Part shown: one piece after another, positions 26,145 to 35,228 of the stretch
Layout: each line of letters opens with the position of its first letter
Numbering within the stretch: the first letter of the stretch is position 1
Assembly: GCF_000696185.1 (NCBI RefSeq)
Contig: NZ_KK853997.1
Location: 1,287,389 to 1,351,388, forward strand
Direction of reading: 5' to 3'
Source: Kitasatospora cheerisanensis KCTC 2395
Lineage (GTDB): Bacteria > Actinomycetota > Actinomycetes > Streptomycetales > Streptomycetaceae
Length of the DNA stretch: 64,000 nt
Made by a program: the position numbers and the translations under genes
Notes under the pieces: model-generated
Seen by the model: only the letters and a program-made list of their open reading frames with translations
What the model was told of the DNA's origin: nothing
Databases searched by the model: none

Positions 26145-27250
26145 CCGGCGGCGGCCAGCAGGGCCCGCACCCGGGGCACGACCTCCTCGCCGACCCGGTA
26201 GGCCTCCTCCAGGTGCGGGTAGCCGGAGAGCACGAACTCCTCGATGCCCAGGGCGTGGTACTCGGCGAGGCGGGCGGCGACCTCCTCGTGCGAGCCGACC
26301 AGGGCGGTACCGGCGCCCTCCCGGACCAGGCCGATGCCGGCCCACAGGTTCGGGGCGACCACCAGGTCCGCGGCGGTGCCGTTGCCGTGCAGGGCGGCCA
26401 TCCGGGCCTGGCCGGTGGAGTCCATGGCGGCGAACCTGGCCTGGCTGGCCCGCACCGCCGCCGGGTCGATGCCGGCCAGGATCCGGTCGGCCTCGGCCCA
26501 GGCCTGCTCGGCGGTGTCCCGGCTGATCACGTGCAGCCGCAGCCCGTACCACAGGGTGCGGCCGTGCGCGGCGGCCAGGGTGCGCAGCCGTCCGACACGT
26601 TCGGCGATCGCCGCCGGCGGTTCGCCCCACAGGAGTTGGACGTCGGCGCGGCGGGCGGCGACCTGCTCGGCGGCGGGCGAGGCGCCGCCGAAGTACAGCG
26701 GGACGGGGTGCTCGACGGCCGGGTCGACCAGCCGGGCGTCCTCCAGGCGCAGGTGGGCGCCGTCGTGGTCGACCCGCTTGCCGTCGAGCAACTCGCGGAG
26801 CACGCCCATCAGTTCGTCGGTGCGGGCGTAGCGGTCGTCGTGCGCGAGGTGGTCGCCGTAGGCGCGCTGCTCGGCGGGGTCGCCGCCGGTGACGACGTTC
26901 AACCGGAGCCGGCCGCCGGCGAACCGCCGGAACGCGTCGGCCTGTTGGGCGATCAGGGTGGGGCTGGCCAGGCCGGCCCGGAAGGCGATCAGGAAGCCGA
27001 TCCGGCTGGTGTGCCGGGTGAGCGCCGCGCCGAGGATCCACGGGTCGACGCAGCCGAGTCCGACCGGCGCCAACAGCGAGACGAATCCGGCCTGTTCGGC
27101 GGCCGCGGCGACCTGGGCGAGGTAGCCGACGTCGGCGGGCCGCCGGGTGGCGGCGCCGGTGCGGGCCTGCACGGCGGTGACGCCGCCGGGGTCGCGGCCG
27201 TCCCCTCCGGTGGGCAGGAACCAGTGGAACACGGGGGCGTGGCGGGACAC
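26141..27250 (-). CDS. ssuD: LLM flavin-dependent monooxygenase, SsuD-like
   Basis: 369 aa, close to the usual length of SsuD. FMNH2-dependent alkanesulfonate or sulfone monooxygenase features: FHWFLPTGGDGRD at the start, FLIAFRAGLASPTLIAQQ, RLRLNVVTGGDPAEQ, and VPLYFGGASPAAEQVAA. It would release sulfite from organosulfur compounds under sulfate limitation. GTG 27250 was chosen for AGAGGA 8 nt upstream. A leader peptide with two Cys codons lies upstream, consistent with cysteine-responsive control. Confidence 0.8.
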   Translation of the reverse strand: MSRHAPVFHWFLPTGGDGRDPGGVTAVQARTGAATRRPADVGYLAQVAAAAEQAGFVSLLAPVGLGCVDPWILGAALTRHTSRIGFLIAFRAGLASPTLIAQQADAFRRFAGGRLRLNVVTGGDPAEQRAYGDHLAHDDRYARTDELMGVLRELLDGKRVDHDGAHLRLEDARLVDPAVEHPVPLYFGGASPAAEQVAARRADVQLLWGEPPAAIAERVGRLRTLAAAHGRTLWYGLRLHVISRDTAEQAWAEADRILAGIDPAAVRASQARFAAMDSTGQARMAALHGNGTAADLVVAPNLWAGIGLVREGAGTALVGSHEEVAARLAEYHALGIEEFVLSGYPHLEEAYRVGEEVVPRVRALLAAAG

Positions 27251-27358
27251 GGGCTCGATCCTCTTCTGCGAAACGAGACTTGGCACGGCCGTGGGGCGGC
27301 CAAGGGGACGCCGCCGCGGACGGTCGCGCGGCAGGCGGGGGGAAAGGGGGTTGGTCGC

Positions 27359-27439
27359 TCAGGAGCGGCGACAGGCAGCGGAACACACCCGGAGGAGGTC
27401 GATGTGACCCCGGGTGGTCAGGAAGAGTCGCTGCGGCAC
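27359..27439 (-). CDS. Cysteine-containing leader peptide upstream of ssuD
   Basis: 26 codons from GTG 27439: starts MPQRLFLTTRGHIDLLRV and ends CSAACRRS. The RxHIDLxRVxSAxCR pattern is the one I know from short leader ORFs before sulfur-metabolism genes in streptomycetes ('putative leader peptide'). Two Cys codons close to the stop suit ribosome-mediated attenuation. It is leaderless, with a -10 at the right distance. It ends 108 nt before the ssuD start, leaving room for alternative RNA folds. No Shine-Dalgarno is visible. Confidence 0.75.
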   Translation of the reverse strand: MPQRLFLTTRGHIDLLRVCSAACRRS

Positions 27440-27445
27440 GCCCGG

Positions 27446-27451
27446 AAGCTA
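27446..27451 (-). promoter_or_regulatory. -10 element TAGCTT of leader peptide
   Basis: On the minus strand TAGCTT ends 6 nt before the GTG at 27439, fitting a leaderless transcript that begins with the leader peptide codon. Confidence 0.5.
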
Positions 27452-27535
27452 CCACGTTCGGCCGCTCGCCGCGCACCCGTCCTGCGCGCCCCCTTGACCG
27501 TGACCGGTACACCGCTATCGTCTCCCTCGGCATCC

Positions 27536-27545
27536 GGTCTAGACC
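27536..27545. promoter_or_regulatory. DasR-type operator (dre) before LPMO gene
   Basis: The palindrome GGTCTAGACC matches the core of the dre consensus bound by the GlcNAc-responsive repressor DasR in streptomycetes. It lies 77 nt before the LPMO start, as found for chitinase and chitin-binding genes. The flanks CC/TA deviate from the ideal TGGTCTAGACCA. Confidence 0.7.
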
Positions 27546-27622
27546 TATGGCCGCCTCCCCGAGCCGCCCCATCGGCCGTCGGGAGGATCGCCCTGACCCC
27601 ACATCAGGAAAGGCACACGGAA

Positions 27623-28333
27623 ATGAAGGCAAACAGAAAGGTGACCGCCGCGATCGGCGCGCTGGTCGCCCCGCTGCTCGGGCTGACCCTCTCGGCCGGC
27701 ACCGCCAGCGCCCACGGCTGGGTCACCGACCCGGCCAGCCGCCAGGCGCAGTGCGCCAACGGCGTCGTGGTGTGCGGGCAGATCAAGTACGAGCCGCAGA
27801 GCGTCGAGGGCCCGAAGGGCCTGTTCAGCTGCAGCGGCGGCCACTCCGAGTACGCCGAGCTGGACGACGACTCCAAGGCCTGGCAGGTCGCCAACGTGAC
27901 CTCCACCCAGACCTTCAGCTGGCACCTGACGGCGCGTCACGCCACCGCCAGCTGGCAGTACTTCATCGGCAGCCAGCTGATCGCCCAGTTCTCCGGCAAC
28001 AACGCCCAGCCCCCGGCGGACGTCAGCCACCAGGTGAACTTCGGCAGCTACACCGGCCGCCAGAAGGTCCTCGCGGTGTGGAACGTCTCCGACACCAACA
28101 ACGCCTTCTACTCCTGCATCGACGTCAACATCGGCGGTACCGGCGGCGGCAACAACGGCGGCGGCAACGGCACCTGCACGGCCGCGGCCTGGGATCCGGC
28201 CCGGGTCTACAACGGCGGCGAGAGCGTCTCCTACGGCGGCCACAACTGGCGCGCCAAGTGGTGGACCCAGGGCGAGCAGCCCGGCTCCACCGGCCAGTGG
28301 GGCGTCTGGGAGGACCTCGGGGCCTGCAAGTAG
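27623..28333 (+). CDS. AA10 lytic polysaccharide monooxygenase with CBM5/12
   Basis: 236 aa. Signal peptide residues 1-30 ends TASA, leaving His31 as the N-terminal copper ligand (HGWVTDP). The second ligand of the histidine brace is His106 in TARHATASW, and Phe162 in NNAFYSC sits at the axial position. After a Gly/Asn linker (171-184), residues 185-236 form a carbohydrate-binding module (CTAAAWDPARVYNGGE, HNWRAKWWTQGEQPG) of the CBM5/12 type. The enzyme oxidatively cleaves crystalline chitin outside the cell. AGGAAAGG precedes ATG. Control by DasR is predicted from the operator upstream. Confidence 0.93.
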   Translation: MKANRKVTAAIGALVAPLLGLTLSAGTASAHGWVTDPASRQAQCANGVVVCGQIKYEPQSVEGPKGLFSCSGGHSEYAELDDDSKAWQVANVTSTQTFSWHLTARHATASWQYFIGSQLIAQFSGNNAQPPADVSHQVNFGSYTGRQKVLAVWNVSDTNNAFYSCIDVNIGGTGGGNNGGGNGTCTAAAWDPARVYNGGESVSYGGHNWRAKWWTQGEQPGSTGQWGVWEDLGACK

Positions 28334-28377
28334 CCCCGGGCAGCACCCCGGACACGCCCGTAGCGGCGGGAACACGC

Positions 28378-28420
28378 GACCGCCCGGCGGCTCCCTGTGG
28401 GGGAGGGCCGCCGGGCGGTC
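28378..28420. terminator. 14-bp perfect stem-loop between LPMO and cvnE
   Basis: GACCGCCCGGCGGC (28378-28391) and its reverse complement (28407-28420) enclose a 15-nt loop. It lies between two convergent genes and can stop transcription from both sides. Confidence 0.7.
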
Positions 28421-28436
28421 GTTCGTCGACGGGGCG

Positions 28437-29882
28437 TCAGCCCTTGAGCTTCGCCACCAGGTTGCCCCACCAGCCGCGGCTCTGCTCCGGCACGGGGCGC
28501 GCGGGCGCGGACGGCGCGGTGGCGCCGGCGGACCGGACGAAGGCGGTGGGGGCGGGGGTGGAGACCACCGGGGCGCTGGCCGTGGTGGTGCGGTCCTGCG
28601 GCTGGAGCGCGCCGCGCGGCGTGAAGCGGGCCGGCAGCTCGGTCAGGTGCCGCGACATCCAGTTCCCGCGCCAGACCAGCTCCTCCTCCGGAACCGAGAG
28701 CTGGAGGTCGGGCAGGCGGGTGAGCAGGATGTCGATGCCGGTCTCGGCGATGGCCCGGCCGATCTCCTGGCCGGGGCACTCGTGCGGGCCGCTGCCGAAC
28801 GCCAGGTGCGAACGGTTGCCGAACAGCGGCTTGTTCAGGTCGGGCCGCACCGCCGGGTCGGCGTTGCCGGCGGCCAGACCGATCAGCAGCATGTCGCCGG
28901 CCTTGATGTGGCGGCCGCCGAGCTCGGTGTCGCCGGTCGCCCAGCGGCCCGGGACCAGCATGAACGGCGGGGAGTCCCACAGCACCTGGTCGAGCGCGTC
29001 CGGCAGGGTCATCTGGCCGCCGGACAGGTGGGCGCGGAAGCGGCGGTCGGTGAGGACCATCTTCAGCGTCTCGGAGATCAGGTTGATGGTGGTCTCGTTG
29101 GCGGCCAGCAGCACCGAGCGCAGGTGCTGGAGCACCTCGTCCTCGGTGAGGCCGGACTCGTGCTGCATCAGCCGGGTGACCAGGTCCGGGCCGGGCTCGG
29201 TGCGCTTGCGGTCCATGGTGCGGCGCAGCGACTCGACCACGTACTCGTTGGAGGCGACGGCGGTCTCGGTGCCGCGGACCAGGTCGCGGGCGGCCTCGAC
29301 CAGCCGCGGCCCGTACTCCTCGGGCATGCCGACGAGCTGGGTCATCACCAGCATCGGCAGGTGCTCGGCGAACTGGGAGACCAGTTCGACCCGGCCGGCG
29401 GCGCCGAACTCGGCGATCAGCTGGTCGGCGAAGCGGGTGACGTAGCGTCGCATGCCGCGCCGGTCGAAGCTGTTGAGGCCGTCGGTGACGGCGGTGCGCA
29501 GCCGGCGGTGCTCCTCGCCGTCGACGAACGAGCAGGTCGGCTGCCAGGCGATGACCGGCAGCACCGGGGAGTCGGGGGCGACCCGGCCCTCCTGGAACTC
29601 GGTCCAGCGCCGGGAGTCGCGGGAGAACCGGGACGGGGTGCGCATCGCGGTCAGGTTGGCGGAGTAGCCGAGCACCAGCCAGGCCGGCAGGTCGCCGTGC
29701 AGCAGCACGGGCGCGACCTCGCCGTGCTCGGCGCGCAGCTTCTCGTACAGGCCCGCCGGGTCGGCCTCGGCCTCGGGCCCGAACAGCCGCCGCAGGTCGT
29801 CCTGGTGGAGGGGGGTGGCGCCGTGGGCCGGGCAGCCGGGCGGGGGGACGGCGCCGTGGTACGTGCGCTCTTCGGGGATCAC
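28437..29882 (-). CDS. cvnE: Conservon cytochrome P450 (CvnE, CYP157-like)
   Basis: 481 aa. Haem motif HLAFGSGPHECPGQEI with Cys ligand; I-helix LLAANETTINLI. The K-helix, where nearly all P450s have ExxR, reads DALDQVLWDSPPF, so neither Glu nor Arg is in place. CYP157 family members encoded in streptomycete conservons are known to lack ExxR. A Pro/Ala-rich C-terminal tail of about 70 residues ends in RGWWGNLVAKLKG. Last gene of the conservon. Substrate unknown. Confidence 0.88.
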   Translation of the reverse strand: MIPEERTYHGAVPPPGCPAHGATPLHQDDLRRLFGPEAEADPAGLYEKLRAEHGEVAPVLLHGDLPAWLVLGYSANLTAMRTPSRFSRDSRRWTEFQEGRVAPDSPVLPVIAWQPTCSFVDGEEHRRLRTAVTDGLNSFDRRGMRRYVTRFADQLIAEFGAAGRVELVSQFAEHLPMLVMTQLVGMPEEYGPRLVEAARDLVRGTETAVASNEYVVESLRRTMDRKRTEPGPDLVTRLMQHESGLTEDEVLQHLRSVLLAANETTINLISETLKMVLTDRRFRAHLSGGQMTLPDALDQVLWDSPPFMLVPGRWATGDTELGGRHIKAGDMLLIGLAAGNADPAVRPDLNKPLFGNRSHLAFGSGPHECPGQEIGRAIAETGIDILLTRLPDLQLSVPEEELVWRGNWMSRHLTELPARFTPRGALQPQDRTTTASAPVVSTPAPTAFVRSAGATAPSAPARPVPEQSRGWWGNLVAKLKG

Positions 29883-29922
29883 GGAGGGCTCCGGGGGAGG
29901 AAGGTCGGGCGGTGAGGGGGCG

Positions 29923-30539
29923 TCAGCCGACGGGCTGCGCAGCCAGTTCGTACAGGTAGCGCATCAGCGCCATCAGCACGTCGCGGCTGGAGTCCCGGGA
30001 GCGGGCGTCGCACTCGACGATCGGGACGTGCGGGGCAGGTCGAGTGCCCCGCGCAGTTCGTCGAGCGGGTAACCGGGCGACTCCGGGAAGGAGTTGACGG
30101 CGACGACGAACGGCACGCCGCGGTCCTCCAGCCGGCCGAGGACGTCGAAGCTGACCTCCAGGCGGCGGGTGTCGACCAGCACGACGGCGCCGAGCGCGCC
30201 CTCGAACAGGCCGTTCCACAGGAACCAGAACCGCTCCTGGCCCGGGGTGCCGAAGACGTACAGCACGAGTTCGTCGCTGATGGTGATCCGGCCGAAGTCC
30301 ATCGCGACCGTGGTGGAGCTCTTGCGCTCCACTCCGGCCAGGTCGTCGATGCCGACGCCGGCCTCGGTCATGGTCTCCTCGGTGGTCAGCGGGCGGATCT
30401 CGCTGACCGACCCGACCAGGGTGGTCTTGCCGACCCCGAAGCCGCCGACGATGACGACCTTGACGGCCGTCGCCACCGTCGCCGGGAGCAGTTCGGCCTC
30501 GCGCGGCCCGCGCACCGGTTCAGAGCCGCTGAAGTCCAT
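29923..30539 (-). CDS. cvnD: Conservon small GTPase CvnD, apparent frameshift
   Basis: About 205 aa once joined. ATP/GTP_bind_1 family: P-loop VGGFGVGKTTLVGS, switch region FGTPGQERFWFLWNG, specificity motif VAVNSF (NSF for NKxD). The frame is lost at about 30031-30036 after LDLP, in a CCCC run; one extra C gives HVPIVECDARSRDSS and the normal ending YLYELAAQPVG at 29923. It overlaps cvnC by 20 nt. CvnD cycles on the membrane with CvnA-C as a G-protein-like complex. Confidence 0.88.
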
Positions 30540-30873
30540 GGATCACTGCCTCCAACAGGGAAAGGTCGGGAAGGGTGGCCAGCGGGATGGGCGCGCGGGC
30601 CTCGATCTTGTGGTCGGCGAGCAGATCGGCCAGCAGGACGATGACCAGGCTGTTCGGCAGCCTCAGGTACGCGGAGATCTCGGCGACCGACAGCGGGGAT
30701 CCGCAGATCCGCAGGATCGCCGCGTGTTCCGGCTGCATGGTGGGCACGGGCCGGGACCGGGCGACGATCAGCGTGACCAGGTCGAAGGTCGCCGCGGCCT
30801 GCTGTCGGTCGCGGCCGCGCGTGATCACGAAGAGCCGCTCGGGCCCGCCCTCTTCCCAGTCCTGGTTGCTCAT
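30520..30873 (-). CDS. cvnC: Conservon protein CvnC (DUF742)
   Basis: 117 aa. Winged-helix-like DUF742: RLFVITRGRDRQQ at the start, AILRICGSPLSVAEISAYL and the closing LLEAVIHGLQRL. Third gene of the conservon; part of the CvnABCD complex. Regulatory function in the family is linked to development and antibiotic onset. Confidence 0.9.
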   Translation of the reverse strand: MSNQDWEEGGPERLFVITRGRDRQQAAATFDLVTLIVARSRPVPTMQPEHAAILRICGSPLSVAEISAYLRLPNSLVIVLLADLLADHKIEARAPIPLATLPDLSLLEAVIHGLQRL

Positions 30874-31006
30874 CCCCGCACCTCGTTGTGGCCGGCGTCC
30901 GGTCGGCGCGCCGGCGGCGTTCCGGTTGTCGGACGATCCGCCCGACAGTCCGTCTGACCGGCTGCTAAGCCGCTCATCTGAGGGTCCGTCGGGTGGGATC
31001 CCCGAC

Positions 31007-31414
31007 TCACGCGAACTGCTCGCCGGTCCGGGCCGGCGTGGTGAGGTGCTCGCCGATCCGGGCGACCAGGTCGCGCATCCGCTGTCCGACCAGTCCGGCG
31101 TCCACGCCCTCGTCGGCGAGGACCGCGAGGTAGGCCCGGGAGCCGGCCGCCATCAGGTAGAAGAAGCCGCCGCCCACCTCGATCACCACCAGCCGCATCC
31201 GGCCGTCACCGTGCGGGAACTCGCTGCCGACGGCGTGCGCCAGGCTCTGCAGGCCGGCGCAGGCCGCGGCCAGCCGGTCGGCGGTGTCCGGGTCGGTGCC
31301 GTGCTGGGCCAGCCGGAGGCCGTCGGCCGACAGGACGATGGCGTGCCGTGCGTGCGGGACGCTCTCCGCGAGGTCCCTGAGCATCCAGTCCATGTTGGTC
31401 CGTTGCTGAATCAC
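31007..31414 (-). CDS. cvnB: Conservon Roadblock/LC7 protein CvnB
   Basis: 135 aa. Roadblock fold: NMDWMLRDLAESVPHARHAI, SADGLRLAQHG, then RMRLVVIEVGGGFFYLMAAG. In MglB-like systems such proteins act as GTPase regulators. It overlaps the cvnA stop by 4 nt. A 133-nt gap to cvnC holds no gene. Confidence 0.9.
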   Translation of the reverse strand: MIQQRTNMDWMLRDLAESVPHARHAIVLSADGLRLAQHGTDPDTADRLAAACAGLQSLAHAVGSEFPHGDGRMRLVVIEVGGGFFYLMAAGSRAYLAVLADEGVDAGLVGQRMRDLVARIGEHLTTPARTGEQFA

Positions 31415-33029
31415 TTCTCGCCTTTCCCTGCTGAATCTTCACTGGCGTGGCGGCCGGTCGACGGGGCGCCCGGCGTCGAGCCGTTGACCCCTTCGGTGAA
31501 CGCGGCGAGCCACAGGCCGGGCTGGACCGGCTCGGGGGCGGGTGCGGGTGCGGGTGCCGGGGCCTGTCGCGGCCGCGGGCGGCCGGCGTGCTCGGGCGCA
31601 GCGGCGCGGCGTGGCGGCGGCGCTGCGGCAGGCCGTTGGCGGTGCGTTCGGTCACCACCGGGTAGTCGTCCTCGGCCGGGGCCGGCGCGGGCACGGTGCG
31701 CTGGTGCGCCCCGGCGGACGGGAAGGCCGCGGCCGCCGCGAAGCCGCCGGACGGGGTGTGGGTCGCGGCCGGCTCGGCCGGCTCGGTCCACAGCCGGTTC
31801 TCCGGCTCGGTGGGGTGCTGCTTGACCGCCGAGGGGTGCTCGGTGGCCATCCGGCCGATGCCGTGGGCGCGGCTGGGCGCGGGCGCGGTGGTGATGTAGC
31901 GCTGCGGGACGATCAGCACCGCGCGCACGCCGCCGTACGCGGACGGGCGCAGCGAGACCTGGAAGCCGTAGGCGCGGGCGAGCCGGCCGACCACGGCCAG
32001 GCCGAGCCGCGGGGTCTCGCCGAGGTCGTTGAGGTCGATGCCGGACTGGGCCTCTTCCAGCATCCGTTCGGCGCGGGCCCGGCCCTCCTCGCCGAGGCTG
32101 AGGCCGCCGTCCTCGATCTCGATCGCGATGCCGGTCTGCACCTCGACCGCGGTGAGGTGGACGTCGGTCTGCGGCGGCGAGTAGCGGGTGGCGTTGTCGA
32201 GCAGTTCGGCCAGCGCGTGGATGAGGGGTTCGACGGCGGGGCCGACGATGGCGACCTCGGAGACCGGGTGCAGTTCGACCCGGCGGAAGTCGAGGATCCG
32301 GGAGATGCCGCCGCGCAGCACGCTGTACAGCGGGACGGGCCGGTTCCACTGGCGGCCGGGGCGGGCGCCGCCGAGCACGGCGATGGAGTCGGCGAGGCGG
32401 CCGATCAGCGCGTTGCCGTGGTCGAGGATCAGCAGGTCGTCGAAGACCGCGGGCAGGTCGCCGTGCCGGTCCTCCATCTGCCGCAGGTCGACGGCCTGGC
32501 GGTGGACGATCGCCTGCACGCGGCGGGCGATGTTCACGAACGCGCGCTGGGCGGACTCGCGCATCGCCTCCTCGTTGTCGACGGCGTCGAGGGCGGAGCG
32601 CAGCACGGCGTGCCGGGCCTCGTGGAAGTCCTCGCCGACCTCGGCGACGTGGCGCTGCTCGTAGGAGCGGAGCACGTCGGTGATGAACTCGCCGCGCTGG
32701 AGCCGGTTCACGGCCTCGGGCAGCTCGTTCTTGGCCAGGTCGAGCATGCCGGCCTGCTGGCGGGCGAGGCGTCGGCGCAGTTCCTCCTCCTGCTGGACGC
32801 CGGCCGCGCGGGCCTGGTCCAGGGCCCGGCCGCGGCGCGCCGCTTCGAGGCCGGCCGCCGCCACGGCCGCGGCGCCGACCAGACCGCACAGCAGGATTCC
32901 CGAGATCGCCTGCCCGGGCCCGGCGGAGGCGGCGAGGGCCACCGTCGCGCCGATCACGACCGCGGGCAGCAGGCCGACGAGTACGGCTGCGGGCAGCCGG
33001 TTTCCTGGCGACGATCCGGGTCGAAGCAT
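31411..33029 (-). CDS. cvnA: Conservon sensor-kinase-like CvnA, apparent frameshift
   Basis: Two membrane segments (LPAAVLVGLLPAVVIGATV; AISGILLCGLVGAAAVAA), coiled segment, then a HATPase-like domain with ELLDNATRYSPPQTD and EDGGLSLGEEG. There is no obvious phospho-acceptor H-box, usual for CvnA. Near 31575 the frame moves by one in a GC-rich run; the restored tail is QAPAPAPAPAPEPVQPGLW and ends SEDSAGKGEK at 31411. Start: ATG 33029 with GAGGA 5 nt upstream; ATG 33041 is an alternative. It is the membrane anchor of the conservon complex. Confidence 0.85.
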
Positions 33030-33041
33030 CAGTGTCCTCAT

Positions 33042-33584
33042 ACGGTCAAAGGGATGGGAACGCGGGGCCGGGCGGTGCGGCGGGGCCCGGGCGCGAAGCA
33101 GCATAGCCGGTGCACGACAGCTCCGACGGTTCGTCAGCATCCTTTCTCACCAGCGAAGTTGCCCTGGTGAAGGGAGGTGTCGAACACCCTGCGGGACGGT
33201 CCGACCCTCCCGCGCCGGACTCTTAGGCTTGTCGCATCAAGCACCCCACAGCGGCCTCCCGCCCCGGATTCACCCGGACGAGCGGCGGTCGCGGCGATCC
33301 TCCGGCCCCGGCCCGCGGATGGTGCTAGGGCCCGGGTCGGGGACGGCAACGACGTGGCCCGCACCCCCCGAAGGAGGAACGGGCCGTGGTCACCATATTA
33401 CTGACGGTGCCTCAGTTCGTCATATTCGCTCAGAATATTCACTCGGCACGCGAAGCACCCGCCCGAGACGTCCGGACGACTTTCACCGATCCTCCGCCCG
33501 CCGGTGGGCCGCACCTCATCGCCGGTTCACCGCACCGGGTAGGCAGCCGGTCGACCCGCCCGCCGACCCGACGGAGACCTCGCC
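33042..33584. other. Intergenic region upstream of conservon and PHP hydrolase
   Basis: No convincing gene. It should hold the divergent promoters of cvnA and the hydrolase. An AT-rich island at about 33388-33455 contains CTGACGGTGCCTCAG and AATATTC-like steps, the most promoter-like stretch. No terminator or long repeat was seen. Confidence 0.4.
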
Positions 33585-35201
33585 GTGCCCAGGAACGACC
33601 AACACCCGGCCGAAGAACCGAACCTGACCGACCGTCGCACGCTGCTTCGCACAGGGCTGGCCACCGGCGCCACCGCCGCCGTCGCGCTGGCCGGCGCCGC
33701 CGGCCGGCCCACGCCGCCGACTCCGCCGACTCCGCCGCGCCCGCCGACCGGGTGATCACCCTGACCGGCCGACTGCCCACCGGCTGCCCCGACTTCGTCC
33801 ACCTCCCGTTCGAAGTCCCGCGCGGGGTGCGGGAGATCGCCGTCTCCTACCAGTACGACCGGCCCGCCGTGCCGGCCGGCACGCCCGGAAACTCCTGCGA
33901 CATCGGCATCTTCGACCAGCGCGGCACGGCGCTGGGCGGCGACGGCTTCCGCGGCTGGTCGGGCGGGTTCCGCACGGAGTTCAGCCTGTCCCGGGAGGCG
34001 GCCACGCCCGGCTACCTGCCCGGGCCGGTCGACCCCGGCACCTGGCACGTCGTCCTCGGCCCGTACCAGGTCGCCCCGGCCGGGCTGTCCTACACCGTGC
34101 AGGTCACCCTGCGCATCGGCGCGCCGGGCCCGGCGTTCACCCCGGCCTACCCGCCGGAGCGGGCCCGCGGCCGCGGCCGGGCCTGGTACCGGGGCGACTG
34201 CCACCTGCACACCGTGCACTCCGACGGCCGCCGGCTGCCCGCCGAGGTGGCCGCCGGGGCCCGCGCCGCCGGCCTCGACTTCATCGTCTCCACCGACCAC
34301 AACACCTCGTCCTCGCACGGCGCCTGGGGACCGCTGGCCGGCCCCGACCTGCTGATCGTGGCCGGTGAGGAGGTCACCACCCGCAACGGGCACTGGCTGG
34401 CCCTCGGCCTGGAGCCCGGCCAGTTCGTGGACTGGCGCTACCGGGCCCGCGACGACCGCTTCCCGCGCTTCGCCCGCCAGGTCCGCCAGGTCGGCGGCCT
34501 GGTGGTGGCCGCCCACCCTCCCCCAGCCCTGGCGGGCCGGGAGGTGCCCCCAACGCCCGTACGTGGCCTGCCAGTGGAAGTTCGGCTACCAGGACGCCGA
34601 CGGCGTGGAGGTCTGGAACGGCCCGTGGACGTACGACGACGAGTCCGCGGTCGACACCTGGGACGCCGGGCTGGCCGCCGCCCTGCGCGAGGGCCGCGAC
34701 TGGCTGCCCGCCCTCGGCAACAGCGACGCGCACAGCGCCCCGCAGGTCGTCGGCGCCCCGCACAACGTGGTGCTGGCCGACGACCTCAGCCGCACCGCGA
34801 TCCTCGCCGGCCTGCGGGCCGGCCGCACCTGGCTGGCCGAATCCGCCTCCGTGCAACTGGAGTTCACCGCCACCGGGCACGGCCGCCGGGCCGGCATCGG
34901 CGAGCGGCTGACCGTCCCCGCCGACGCGCCGGTCGACGTCACGCTCACCGTCGCCGGCGTCCCGAACGGCACCGTCCGGCTGATCACCGACGAGGGCCAG
35001 CTCCACCAGGAGTCGCTGCCCGCCGACGGCTCCGGCACCGTCGTCTGGCGCACCACCGCCTCGCTCGCCGCCTACGTCCGCGCCGAGGTCCGCCACCCCC
35101 GGCCCGACGGCACCCCGGGCAAGGGCAACGCCATGGGCCCCGACCTGCCGTGGGGGCCCATGGCGGCGCTCACCAATCCGATCGTGCTGCACGCCTCCTG
35201 A
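33585..35201 (+). pseudogene. Tat-secreted PHP metallohydrolase (CehA/McbA-like), disrupted
   Basis: GTG 33585 begins a Tat signal (TDRRTLLRTGLATGATAAVA). Around 33700 the frame must shift by one to continue AHAADSADSAAPADRVITLT. The PHP domain shows CHLHTVHSDGR, STDHNTSSSHGAW and GEEVTTRNGHWLALGL, the metal-ligand motifs of CehA/McbA-type phosphoesterases. At 34519-34552 a 34-nt palindrome interrupts the reading frame; removing it gives AAHPRPYVACQWKFGY in frame, and the protein continues VEVWNGPWTYDDES, ALGNSDAHSAP to the end. As written, the product would be truncated after about 320 residues. The C-terminus is a beta-rich domain. Confidence 0.8.
34519..34552. repeat. 34-nt palindromic element inserted in coding sequence
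   Basis: On the minus strand it reads TGGGGGCAC followed by CTCCC, a loop and GGCTGGGGGA. It has the layout of the short GGGGGCAC-CTCCC-AGC...GCT-GGGGGAG palindromes that I know as frequent intergenic repeats in Streptomyces genomes. Excising exactly 34 nt restores the reading frame of the host gene. Only one copy was found in this window. Confidence 0.65.
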
Positions 35202-35228
35202 CCGGGCGTCGGGCCGGCGGCGGGCCCG

